From positions 620,001 through 684,000 of the forward strand of contig CAVYZK010000007.1 of the NCBI GenBank assembly GCA_963772935.1: a DNA stretch of 64,000 bases, given 5' to 3'. Within the stretch, counting starts at the first letter, position 1. The number at the start of each line of letters is the position of its first letter. The translations under genes and the position numbers were made by a program. The notes below the pieces were generated by a model. That model ran no database searches, had not been told where the DNA came from, and was given only the letters and a program-made list of their open reading frames with translations. Below, in pieces: positions 19,054 to 27,943 of the stretch. The stretch is from JANNNF01 sp963772935. Lineage in GTDB: Bacteria; Pseudomonadota; Alphaproteobacteria; Rhodobacterales; Rhodobacteraceae.

Positions 19054-19087
19054 ATCAGGCAACCGCATTTGAAAACGTGAGGACGCC

Positions 19088-19315
19088 ATGGTTGACCCCG
19101 ATCTGTTTCTGACAATCGGCATTATCCTTGGCGTTCTGACCATTCCGTCGCTGCTGTCCGCATGGACCGATGGCCGGGTGCCGCGGCTCGGCGCGATCAT
19201 GGTCTTTGCGGCGGTGATCATGGTGGCGGTGGCCGCCAAGAACAAACCCACCGGCTACAAGATCAGTGATGTGCCGACGATCATGATGAATGTGGCGGGC
19301 CGCTACATCAACTGA
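19088..19315 (+). CDS. Small conserved membrane protein
   Basis: 75 residues with two hydrophobic helices (about 8-24 and 36-50) joined by WTDGRVPRLG. A GTGAGGACGCC ribosome site precedes the ATG. It sits between pyk and rpmI, a position I recall for similar small proteins in related genomes. Function unknown. Confidence 0.75.
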   Translation: MVDPDLFLTIGIILGVLTIPSLLSAWTDGRVPRLGAIMVFAAVIMVAVAAKNKPTGYKISDVPTIMMNVAGRYIN

Positions 19316-19326
19316 ACCAACCCCCC

Positions 19327-19355
19327 TTGCACCACAGCCCGGGCCCGCATATAGG
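19327..19355 (+). promoter_or_regulatory. Candidate sigma-70 promoter for rpmI-rplT
   Basis: TTGCAC (19327-19332), a 17-base spacer, then TATAGG (19350-19355). Transcription would start near 19362, leaving a leader of about 65 bases before rpmI. Matches to consensus are partial, so this is tentative. Confidence 0.35.
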
Positions 19356-19425
19356 GACCGCTTCTATACCCGTGTTGCCGGCCAACGTGGCATGCCGAGC
19401 AACACCTGAAACCATGGAGATGGAA

Positions 19426-19626
19426 ATGCCCAAGATGAAGACCAAGTCGGCGGCGAAGAAGCGTTTCAGCTTCACGGCCTCCGGTCGGGTGAAGGCTGGC
19501 GTTGCCGGCAAGCGCCACGGCATGATCAAACGCACGACGAAATTCATTCGTGACGCTTCCGGGACGATGATCCTGAACCCGTCCGACGCGAAGATCGTCA
19601 AGAAATACATGCCCTACGACCGGTAA
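19426..19626 (+). CDS. rpmI: 50S ribosomal protein L35
   Basis: 66 residues, standard length. Starts MPKMKTKSAAKKRFSFT and ends NPSDAKIVKKYMPYDR, typical L35. The ATG at 19426 is preferred over two in-frame ATGs just upstream because MPKMKTK is the conserved start and a GGAGATGG ribosome site lies directly upstream. rplT follows after 12 bp. Confidence 0.97.
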   Translation: MPKMKTKSAAKKRFSFTASGRVKAGVAGKRHGMIKRTTKFIRDASGTMILNPSDAKIVKKYMPYDR

Positions 19627-19638
19627 GGAGAGCAGCCA

Positions 19639-20001
19639 ATGTCCCGCGTTAAATCCGGCGTAGTTACGCACGCCCGCCACCGCAAGGTGATCAAGAAAGC
19701 GGCTGGCTATTATGCCGCCCGTTCCACGAACTTCCGCACCGCGACGCAGGCCGTCGACAAGGCCCAGCAGTATGCAACGCGCGACCGTAAGACCCGCAAG
19801 CGCAACTTCCGCGCCCTGTGGATTCAGCGGATCAACGCAGCCGTGCGTCTGTTCGACATCGAGTTCACCTATTCGCGTTTCATCAACGGTCTGGCGAAAG
19901 CTGGCATCGAAGTGGACCGCAAAGTGCTGGCCGATCTGGCCGTGCATGAGCCCGAGGCGTTCAACGCCATCGCAGCGCAGGCGAAAGCCGCACTGGCCTG
20001 A
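19639..20001 (+). CDS. rplT: 50S ribosomal protein L20
   Basis: 120 residues, standard length, binding 23S rRNA early in large-subunit assembly. MSRVKSGVVTHARHRKVIK start, YYAARS at about residues 29-34 and RDRKTRKRNFRALWIQRIN at about 52-70 are diagnostic. AGGAGAG precedes the ATG. A palindrome and an intrinsic terminator follow. Confidence 0.98.
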   Translation: MSRVKSGVVTHARHRKVIKKAAGYYAARSTNFRTATQAVDKAQQYATRDRKTRKRNFRALWIQRINAAVRLFDIEFTYSRFINGLAKAGIEVDRKVLADLAVHEPEAFNAIAAQAKAALA

Positions 20002-20004
20002 GCC

Positions 20005-20024
20005 AAATTTCTTCGAAGAAATTT
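20005..20024. repeat. Perfect 20-bp palindrome after rplT
   Basis: AAATTTCTTCGAAGAAATTT is its own reverse complement. It begins 3 bases after the rplT stop and 8 bases before the terminator stem. In RNA it could fold only with a tight UCGA turn, so either a protein-binding dyad or part of the terminator region. Confidence 0.6.
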
Positions 20025-20032
20025 CGTAAAAG

Positions 20033-20054
20033 CCCCGCTCCGAGCGGGGTTTTT
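20033..20054 (+). terminator. Rho-independent terminator of rpmI-rplT
   Basis: CCCCGCT (20033-20039) pairs with AGCGGGG (20043-20049) across a 3-base loop, followed by TTTTT (20050-20054) and preceded by an A-rich run. pheS begins about 110 bases later and so likely has its own promoter or depends on read-through. Confidence 0.85.
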
Positions 20055-20161
20055 CTTATGCCTGGACCGATACCGCGGTTGCGTTTCTCTCCGGTTGCCC
20101 TGCGCACTTGCATGCGCGCCCCCCGTCTGCGTTAGCACAGCCCGCAAAACCGGAGTTATCC

Positions 20162-21244
20162 ATGGACGCCGCTGACACGCTCAAGGCCAAATACCTGACC
20201 GCCACCGCCAATGCCGCTGATGAGGCAGCGCTGGAGGATGTGCGTCTGGCTGCCCTTGGCAAGAAGGGCGAAATCTCGGCCCTGATGGCGGGTCTGGGCA
20301 AGATGGACCCCGATCAGCGCAAGGTCGCAGGCGCGATGCTGAACGTGTTGAAGGATGAGATCGACGCCGCCCTGCGCGCCAAGAAAGCGGCCCTTGGTGA
20401 TGCGGCCCTTGATGAACGCCTGCGGTCGGAATGGCTGGATGTGACCCTGCCGGGCCGCCCGCGCCGTCAGGGCACCATCCATCCGGTGTCTCAGGTCATG
20501 GAAGAACTGACCGCCATTTTTGCCGACATGGGCTTTGCCGTCGCCGAAGGCCCGCAGGTGGAATCGGACTGGTACAACTTTGACGCTCTGAACATCCCGC
20601 CCGAACACCCGGCGCGGCAGGAGCACGACACCTTCTTCATGCACCGCGCCGATGGTGACGCCCGCCCGCCGCATGTTCTGCGCACCCATACCAGCCCGGT
20701 GCAAATTCGCGCGATGACCGAACAGGGCGCGCCGATCCGGGTGATCGCCCCGGGTCGCGTTTACCGTATGGATATGGACCAGACCCACACCCCGATGTTC
20801 CATCAGGTCGAGGGTCTGGCGATTGACCGCAACATCAGCATGGCCAACCTGAAATGGGTGCTGGAGGAGTTCTGCCGCGCCTTTTTCGAGGTGCCCTCGG
20901 TCGAGCTGCGTTTTCGCGCCAGTCACTTCCCGTTCACCGAACCTTCTGCCGAGGTGGATATCCGCTGTTCCTGGGAAGGCGGACAGCTCAAGATCGGGCA
21001 GGGCGACAAGTGGATGGAAATCCTCGGATCCGGGATGGTGCACCCCAAGGTGCTGGCGGCGGCTGGCGTCGATGCGACCCAGTGGCAGGGCTTTGCCTTT
21101 GGCATGGGGATTGACCGGATTGCGATGCTGAAATACGGCATCCCCGACCTGCGCGCGTTCTTTGAATCCGACCTGCGCTGGCTGCGCCATTACGGGTTTG
21201 CGGCGCTGGATATGCCTGATCTGGCAGGCGGGCTTTCGGCGTAA
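20162..21244 (+). CDS. pheS: Phenylalanyl-tRNA synthetase alpha subunit
   Basis: Catalytic alpha chain of the alpha2-beta2 enzyme that charges tRNA-Phe. About 360 residues. The N-terminal coiled-coil is followed by the class II core: HPVSQVMEELTAIFADMGF (motif 1 region), HTSPVQIRAM, GRVYRMDMDQTHTPMFHQVE (motif 2) and GFAFGMGIDRIAMLKYGI (motif 3) near the end. The ATG at 20162 after GGAGTTATCC is preferred to an ATG at 20108. The beta-subunit gene pheT is not downstream; a peroxiredoxin gene follows instead. Confidence 0.97.
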   Translation: MDAADTLKAKYLTATANAADEAALEDVRLAALGKKGEISALMAGLGKMDPDQRKVAGAMLNVLKDEIDAALRAKKAALGDAALDERLRSEWLDVTLPGRPRRQGTIHPVSQVMEELTAIFADMGFAVAEGPQVESDWYNFDALNIPPEHPARQEHDTFFMHRADGDARPPHVLRTHTSPVQIRAMTEQGAPIRVIAPGRVYRMDMDQTHTPMFHQVEGLAIDRNISMANLKWVLEEFCRAFFEVPSVELRFRASHFPFTEPSAEVDIRCSWEGGQLKIGQGDKWMEILGSGMVHPKVLAAAGVDATQWQGFAFGMGIDRIAMLKYGIPDLRAFFESDLRWLRHYGFAALDMPDLAGGLSA

Positions 21245-21386
21245 GCCAGCGCTGCGGGGAAGGGATTTCCACCAGCAGCATGCACAACCGAACATTCGTC
21301 TCTTTTCCCCTGCCTTCGCTGGCAGGGGGTGAAACATCGTTCCGAACTGGCTATGTTCATCAGGTAACAGCCAACCGAGGAACATC

Positions 21387-22049
21387 ATGTCCGTCCGCAT
21401 AAATGACATAGCCCCCGATTTCACTGCCGACAGCACCGCCGGGACCATCCACTTCCACGACTGGCTGGACGGCAAATATGCCATCATCTTCAGCCACCCG
21501 CGCGACTTTACCCCTGTCTGCACGACCGAATTCGGTGCCGTGGCGCAACTGGCCGCCGAATGGGCCAAGCGCAACACCAAGGTCATCGGCGTGTCGGTGG
21601 ATGCGGTGTCCGACCACGGCAAATGGCAGCGCGATATCGAGGCGTTCTCTGGCAGCCCCGCCGATTTCCCGATCATCGACGACACCAGCCTGACGGTCGC
21701 CAAGGCCTATGACATGCTGCCCGCCGAGTATTACCTGCCCACGGAGGGCCGCGCGCCTGCGCATACGGCGACCGTCCGTACCGTCTATATCATCGGGCCG
21801 GACAAGAAGGTCCGCCTGACCATGACCTACCCGATGAGCGTGGGCCGCAACTTTGCCGAGATTTTGCGGGCGCTGGATGCCGTGCAAGCCACCGACGGCG
21901 TGCCGATTGCCACGCCCGCAAACTGGGTTCCGGGGCAGGATGTGATCGTGGCGCTGCGCCTGAACAACGAACAGGCAGAGGCCAAGTTTGGCCCGCTGGA
22001 TATCAAGCTGCCTTATCTGCGGTTCGCCAAGGCTCCGGCCAAAGGCTAG
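21387..22049 (+). CDS. 1-Cys peroxiredoxin (Prx6-like)
   Basis: Reduces hydrogen peroxide and organic peroxides through one catalytic cysteine. 220 residues, the Prx6 length with the extended C-terminal domain. The peroxidatic site is SHPRDFTPVCTTE (about residues 36-48, Cys45). No resolving cysteine is seen in the C-terminal half. A stem-loop, CCCCTGCC paired with GGCAGGGG (21307-21328), lies upstream without a T-run. The stop codon overlaps the convergent hydrolase gene by 4 bp. Confidence 0.93.
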   Translation: MSVRINDIAPDFTADSTAGTIHFHDWLDGKYAIIFSHPRDFTPVCTTEFGAVAQLAAEWAKRNTKVIGVSVDAVSDHGKWQRDIEAFSGSPADFPIIDDTSLTVAKAYDMLPAEYYLPTEGRAPAHTATVRTVYIIGPDKKVRLTMTYPMSVGRNFAEILRALDAVQATDGVPIATPANWVPGQDVIVALRLNNEQAEAKFGPLDIKLPYLRFAKAPAKG

Positions 22050-22889
22050 TCTTCGGACAGCGCGTTCAACTGATGCCGGATGCGCCAATGCGGGGTGTCC
22101 TGCATCAGTTTGGCGGCCAAGGCGCGGGCAAGGGGCAGATGCCCCTTTTCCCGCGCCCGTTCCAGCAGGTCGGTCTTCCACGGCATCGACCCATGCCGCG
22201 CCCGAAACAGTTGCGCAAAGCGCAGGGGCGAAAGATCGCCCGACAGGGCCTCGGTGGACAGACGCCTTCAGGATCTTCATCTTCTGCAAGGCGGGGGGCA
22301 GTTTGTGCCCCAGATGCGGCATCGCCAGCGGCACCACATTCGGCCCCATCAGCCGCGCCACATGGGCTGCATCTTGCGACACATGGCGGTCAAAGGCGAT
22401 GTAAGCCCGGCCAGCGGCCTTGACGCCATCCGCTGCATCGGCCCAAGGACCAGACCAGTCGGTATAGGCGCGGGCCTGACGATAGCGGTTCTCAAACGGC
22501 GCGCGGGTCTGGCACAGAGTGCTTTGCGGGGCCATTGCGAATACGGTGCAGCCCGGGGCCAAAGGCGCAAACGCCAGCGCGCCAAAACCGCCCATTGACG
22601 ATCCGTACATCGACACCGCGTCAAAGCGGCGAAAGAACCCGTCGTCACGCAACCCTTCCAGCGCCGTCCACAACGGCAGATCGCGGAACCAGTCGTTGCG
22701 CTTGGCCATCACCCCCAGCACATCCCAGCCCTGCGCCGCCAGAAACGCCTGCCCCCAAGGGCTACGATTTTCCGTCTCGCGCAGGGCGGCGAGGTTGTCA
22801 AAGGTCACGACCAAGCGCTTGCCCTGCCCCGGCAACCACGACAGCGCGTGGTTGGGGCGGTCGATGAACCATCCCCCCGCCGCCGTCAC
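22046..22889 (-). CDS. Alpha/beta-hydrolase-like protein, frame broken near 22265
   Basis: About 280 residues. The nucleophile elbow MYGSSMGGFGALAF (GxSxG, near residue 94) and a late PHLGHKLP histidine region suggest an alpha/beta hydrolase; the aspartate is not certain. After LQKMKILK the frame slips +1 near 22265; the continuation reads LSTEALSGDLSPLRFAQLF and ends NALSED. The GTG at 22889 is the first good start after the upstream lipoprotein gene, giving TAAGGWFIDRPNHALSW. It is probably in the argH transcript. Substrate unknown. Confidence 0.7.
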
Positions 22890-22921
22890 ACGCTGACGTT
22901 GCGCGGTGAAAGCATCCGCCG

Positions 22922-23056
22922 TCAGGACGAAATTCCGAACCGGGCATCGCCGGACAGCGTGATGCCGGGCGTGTTGGTGCCGGGTCGCAAGGGCGGGCCG
23001 TCTGCACCACAGGCGGCAAGGGTCAGAAGGGCGGCCAGCAGGATCAGTTTTGTCAT
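22922..23056 (-). CDS. Small LptM-like lipoprotein
   Basis: 44 residues, complete with start and stop. MTKLILLAALLTLAACGADG has a lipobox (LAAC) with the lipid-bearing cysteine at residue 16, and CGADGPPLRP resembles the CGxxGPLxxP signature of the LptM/YifL family, which in other bacteria sits beside lysA or dapF and helps mature the LPS translocon. It begins 9 bp after the argH stop on the same strand. In relatives I recall this position being between argH and lysA; here lysA is about 22 kb away. Family call is tentative because of the small size. Confidence 0.7.
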   Translation of the reverse strand: MTKLILLAALLTLAACGADGPPLRPGTNTPGITLSGDARFGISS

Positions 23057-23065
23057 GGTTGCACC

Positions 23066-24475
<1,410 letters not shown>

Positions 24476-24496
24476 GGGGATGCGGCCTTGCGAGGG

Positions 24497-25040
24497 ATGA
24501 TGCGGAAAACTCTGTTGGTCGTATATGCGGCCTTGGCGCTTGGTGCAAACATGGCGGTCGCCGATGTGGCGGCCCTGCGGGCGGGCGATATGAAAAAGCT
24601 GGCCATCCATGCCGAGGCGGTGGCCGTGCCTGCGGTTGGTCTGGTAGATGCCGACAGATGCCCCCCGGTCGATGGACGATTACAAGGGCAAGTGGGTGGT
24701 GCTGAACTTCTGGGCCACCTGGTGCGCGCCCTGCCGCAAGGAAATGCCGTCGCTTGACCGGTTGCAAGCCGCGATGCCGGAAATCGCCGTGGTGCCGGTG
24801 GCGACGGGCCGCAATGCGGTGGAGGGGATCGAGCGGTTCTACACCGAGGCTGGCGTCACCAACCTGCCCATCCTGCGCGACCCCCAGACCGAACTCGCGC
24901 GCGGCATGGGCGTTCTGGGCCTGCCCGCTACCGTGATCCTGAACCCCGAAGGGGTTGAGGTCGCGCGGTTGATCGGCGATGCGGAATGGGACAGCGCAGA
25001 TGCCCAAGCCGTCTTGCGCGGATTTATTGCCGGGGAGTGA
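24497..25040 (+). CDS. tlpA: TlpA-type thiol:disulfide oxidoreductase, frame broken near 24655
   Basis: About 180 residues. An N-terminal hydrophobic segment (MRKTLLVVYAALALGANMA) anchors or exports a thioredoxin domain with the redox site FWATWCAPCRKEMPSL (WCAPC). PATVILNPEG holds the cis-proline region. The family keeps periplasmic thiols reduced, for example during cytochrome c or oxidase maturation. A +1 slip near 24655 separates the leader from the thioredoxin domain. ATGATG at 24497-24502 gives two starts. Divergent from argH, an arrangement I recall from other Rhodobacter genomes. Confidence 0.87.
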
Positions 25041-25045
25041 GGCAC

Positions 25046-25834
25046 CTAAAGATCAAACGTCGCGAACACCGGCGCGTGGTCTGACGGCTGTATCCAGCCC
25101 CGCACGTCGCGCAAAATCCGGCTGCTGTGGGCGGCGGCGGCGATATCGGGGGTGGCCCAGATGTGGTCCAGCCTGCGGCCCTTGTCGGCGGCGTTCCAGT
25201 CAGCGGCGCGATAGCTCCACCAGCTATACAGCTTGCCAGACGGAATGTCGTTGCGGGTGACATCCAGCCAGCCGCCCGCCTCCATCACCGTGTTGAAATG
25301 ATCCACCTCAATCGGGGTGTGCGACACGATCTTCAGCAGCGCCTTGTGGTCCCACACGTCATCTTCACGCGGGGCGATGTTCAGATCGCCGACCAGAATG
25401 GAGCGGTCAGGCTTTTCCCAGCGGAACCAATCCCGCATCTCGGTCAGGAAATCCAGCTTTTGGCCGAATTTAACATTCAATTCGCGGTCGGGAATATCGC
25501 CCCCGGCGGGGATATAGCAGTTGTGGATCGTGATGCCGTTTTCCAGCCGCGCCGCCACATGCCGCGCGTGGCCCATCTTTACAAAGTCGCGATCCCCGGC
25601 ATCGACAATCGGCAGTTTCGACAGGATCGCCACGCCATTATAGCCCTTCTGCCCGCGCGCCACCATGTAGCGGTAGCCAAGCGCGCGGAACTGATCGACA
25701 GGGATGTTTTCGACCGGGCTTTTGCATTCCTGCAAGCACAGAATATCAGGGGCCTCGTCGCCCAGCAGCCGCACCACCAGCCCTTCGCGCAGACGGACAG
25801 AGTTGATGTTCCAGGTGGCGAGGGTGAAGGGCAT
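25046..25834 (-). CDS. xthA: Exodeoxyribonuclease III (AP endonuclease)
   Basis: Cuts DNA at abasic sites and trims 3' blocking groups in base-excision repair. 262 residues, normal length. Motifs of the EEP fold: LATWNINSVR at the start, ILCLQECKS near 32-40, YNGVAILSK near 65-73, VGDLNIAP near 148-155 and the C-terminal RLDHIWATP and SDHAPVFATF. The ATG at 25834 gives MPFTLATWN. It is the last gene before a candidate sRNA terminator upstream, so it probably has its own promoter. Confidence 0.94.
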   Translation of the reverse strand: MPFTLATWNINSVRLREGLVVRLLGDEAPDILCLQECKSPVENIPVDQFRALGYRYMVARGQKGYNGVAILSKLPIVDAGDRDFVKMGHARHVAARLENGITIHNCYIPAGGDIPDRELNVKFGQKLDFLTEMRDWFRWEKPDRSILVGDLNIAPREDDVWDHKALLKIVSHTPIEVDHFNTVMEAGGWLDVTRNDIPSGKLYSWWSYRAADWNAADKGRRLDHIWATPDIAAAAHSSRILRDVRGWIQPSDHAPVFATFDL

Positions 25835-25891
25835 GGCAGACTCCGGGTTATACCGGGGCACTGTAGGGCTGCGGCACGCGCGCAACCACCC

Positions 25892-25920
25892 AAAAAAGAG
25901 GCCGGGCACACGGCCCGGCC
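25892..25920 (-). terminator. Rho-independent terminator of the sRNA / regulator transcript
   Basis: GGCCGGGC (25900-25907) pairs with GCCCGGCC (25913-25920) over a 5-base loop. On the minus strand the hairpin is followed by TCTTTTTT. Eight GC-only pairs plus six U make this one of the strongest terminators in the window. Confidence 0.85.
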
Positions 25921-25990
25921 AGGTCCAACAGGGAGGTGCCGCGCCATAACCCCGACGCGACAAGGGGAACTGATTTGGCGTAATGCCGTT
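25892..25990 (-). ncRNA. Candidate SorX-like small RNA downstream of the OmpR-type regulator
   Basis: The 196 bp between the regulator stop and xthA has no protein gene but ends in a strong intrinsic terminator on the minus strand. Just before it, the RNA would carry GGCACCTCCCTGTTGGACC, including a CCTCCC motif. A 3'UTR-derived sRNA called SorX is known from the mRNA of an OmpR-type regulator in Rhodobacter sphaeroides; position, strand, size (about 100 bases) and terminator agree here. It may come from mRNA cleavage or from the promoter-like site at 25998-26026. The 5' end is an estimate. Identity is inferred from context, not from an alignment. Confidence 0.6.
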
Positions 25991-25997
25991 AGGTCAT

Positions 25998-26026
25998 CCT
26001 ATAGGTTGCAATTCTGGCAACAATAA
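25998..26026 (-). promoter_or_regulatory. Promoter-like site ahead of the candidate sRNA
   Basis: On the minus strand TTATTG (26026-26021), 17 bases, then TATAGG (26003-25998). It lies just after the regulator stop codon and would start a transcript of about 100 bases ending at the terminator. Tentative, since the -35 box is a weak match. Confidence 0.35.
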
Positions 26027-26030
26027 GACG

Positions 26031-26717
26031 TTAGGCCACCAGCCGATATCCGCCGCTCTCTGTGACCAAAATGCGCGCATTTGAGGGGTCGGGTTCAATT
26101 TTCTGGCGCAACCGGTAGATGTGCGTCTCCAACGTATGCGTCGTCACACCTGCGTTATAGCCCCACACCTCATGCAGCAGCACATCGCGGGCCACCACGC
26201 CTTGTTGCGCGCGGTAGAGATACTTCAGGATGTTGGTTTCTTTCTCGGTCAACCGGATCTTCTTTTCCTTCTCGTCCAGCAGCATCTTCTGCGCGGGCTT
26301 GAAGGTATAGGGCCCCATCTGGAAAATCGCGTCTTCTGACTGTTCATGCGTGCGCAATTGTGCCCGGATCCGGGCCAATAGCACCGGAAACTTGAACGGC
26401 TTGGTCACATAATCATTCGCGCCCGCATCCAGACCCAGAATGGTGTCGGCATCCGAATCATGGCCCGTCAGCATCAGGATCGGGCATTTCACCCCAGCCT
26501 TGCGCATCCGGCGGCACAATTCGCGCCCGTCCGTATCAGGTAGCCCCACGTCGAGGATCACCAGATCATAGATCGCAGCTTTCGCCTTTTCCATACCCTC
26601 GGCCCCGGTGCCCGCCTCGAACACGTCGAAGTCTTCGGTGATGACCAGTTGCTCGCTCAGCGCCTCGCGCAGATCGTCGTCGTCGTCCACCAGAAGGATT
26701 TTGCGAAGTTGGGCCAT
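26031..26717 (-). CDS. OmpR/PhoB-family response regulator (CenR-like)
   Basis: 228 residues. Receiver domain with acidic pocket DDDDD at 11-15, phosphoacceptor D56 in LVILDVGLPD, T84 in MLTGHD and K106 in YVTKPFKF; winged-helix DNA-binding domain from about 130, with LTEKETNILKYLY and THTLETHIYRLRQKIE. ATG at 26717 follows a GGAGG site. No histidine kinase gene is adjacent, so it is an orphan regulator. It resembles the essential envelope regulator CenR (an OmpR-type protein) of alphaproteobacteria, an inference supported by the 3' sRNA. Divergent from ribA with 137 bp between. Confidence 0.9.
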   Translation of the reverse strand: MAQLRKILLVDDDDDLREALSEQLVITEDFDVFEAGTGAEGMEKAKAAIYDLVILDVGLPDTDGRELCRRMRKAGVKCPILMLTGHDSDADTILGLDAGANDYVTKPFKFPVLLARIRAQLRTHEQSEDAIFQMGPYTFKPAQKMLLDEKEKKIRLTEKETNILKYLYRAQQGVVARDVLLHEVWGYNAGVTTHTLETHIYRLRQKIEPDPSNARILVTESGGYRLVA

Positions 26718-26854
26718 GGAAGCCTCCGTTGCTGTCTCGATCACAAATGCGCGCGCCCTCGTGGTCTGACAAGATTTGCAACGGTGCGGTCACGCGGTCG
26801 TGTCGCATCACGGCGGTATGTTTCAATTTCTGACATCGGGGGCTAAAAGGGCCT

Positions 26855-27943
26855 ATGACTCTTGGCCCAACCCTTGTTGAACGCCTTTCCCGCGCGCGGG
26901 GCGATTTGCGTATGGGGGTACCTGTGGTGCTGACCGGGGGGGGGCAAGCGGCGCTGGTGGTGGCGGTTGAGGCGCTGGATGCGGCACGGTTGAATGCCTT
27001 GCGGGGCTACGGCGTGCCCGAACTGGTGCTGACTGCGCGGCGAGCAGAGACGCTGAAAGCCCGCGCCTATGACGGCGATGTGGCGCGGATCGCAGTCCCC
27101 AAGGATGCCGATGTGGCATGGCTGCGCGCGTTGGCCGACCCGGTGGATGATCTGCGAATGCCGATGAAAGGCCCACTGCGGTCTTTGCGGGATGGCGGGG
27201 CCGATCTGCATCGCCTTGCCGTGGCGCTGACGAAATCGGCGCAACTGCTGCCCGCGGTGCTGATTGTGCCGATCACCGATGCGCTGCGTATTGCCGCCGA
27301 CAATACCTTGACGCTGCTGACCGAACCTGAGGCTGCCCCCGAAATCGCTCGGCTGTCGCCGCTCGCTGATGTGGTCTCGGCCCGCGTGCCGATGGTGGCA
27401 TCGGATGCGGGGCGGGTGCATATCTTTCGCCCTGCCGATGGGCAGGCCGAACATTATGCGATTGAAATCGGCCGACCGGATCGTCATGCGCCGGTGTTGG
27501 CACGGCTGCACTCGGCATGTTTCACGGGCGATGTGCTGGGGTCGTTGAAATGCGACTGCGGCCCGCAATTGCGAGCTGCGTTGGTGCAGATGGGGCGCGA
27601 TGGCGCGGGGGTGTTGCTGTACCTCAATCAGGAAGGCCGGGGGATCGGGCTTGCCAACAAGATGCGTGCCTATTCTTTGCAGGATCAGGGGTTTGATACG
27701 GTCGAGGCCAACCACCGACTGGGGTTTGAGGATGACGAGCGTGATTTCCGCATCGGGGCCGATATCCTGCGGCGGATGGGGTTTTCAAGCGTCCGGCTGA
27801 TGACCAACAACCCGCGCAAGCTGCAAATGATGGCAGGCTGCGGGCTGACTGTGACGGAACGTGTGCCGCTTCATGTGGGCGAAACTGCGCAGAACGCAGG
27901 GTATCTGGCGACCAAGGCCGCGAAATCGGGGCACCTGAAGTGA
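26855..27943 (+). CDS. ribA: GTP cyclohydrolase II with N-terminal RibB-like remnant
   Basis: Opens GTP to the first pyrimidine intermediate of riboflavin synthesis. 362 residues. The C-terminal catalytic half has the zinc cysteines C222, C233 and C235 in ACFTGDVLGSLKCDCG, then YLNQEGRGIGLANKMRAY and a conserved MTNNPRKL. The first 180 residues look like a diverged DHBP-synthase (RibB) domain; I do not see that enzyme's acidic catalytic motif, so it is probably non-catalytic. The stop overlaps the next gene (GTGA). Confidence 0.93.
   Translation: MTLGPTLVERLSRARGDLRMGVPVVLTGGGQAALVVAVEALDAARLNALRGYGVPELVLTARRAETLKARAYDGDVARIAVPKDADVAWLRALADPVDDLRMPMKGPLRSLRDGGADLHRLAVALTKSAQLLPAVLIVPITDALRIAADNTLTLLTEPEAAPEIARLSPLADVVSARVPMVASDAGRVHIFRPADGQAEHYAIEIGRPDRHAPVLARLHSACFTGDVLGSLKCDCGPQLRAALVQMGRDGAGVLLYLNQEGRGIGLANKMRAYSLQDQGFDTVEANHRLGFEDDERDFRIGADILRRMGFSSVRLMTNNPRKLQMMAGCGLTVTERVPLHVGETAQNAGYLATKAAKSGHLK

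Noticed and set aside
16654..19251. A single 865-residue minus-strand protein
   Set aside because: Only the last 247 residues are conserved (N-formylglutamate amidohydrolase); the rest is antisense to pyk with random composition.
21307..21328. Terminator between pheS and the peroxiredoxin gene
   Set aside because: The 8-bp hairpin has no T-run on either strand.
26718..26854. FMN riboswitch ahead of ribA
   Set aside because: The 137 bp shared with the divergent regulator shows none of the conserved FMN-element segments.
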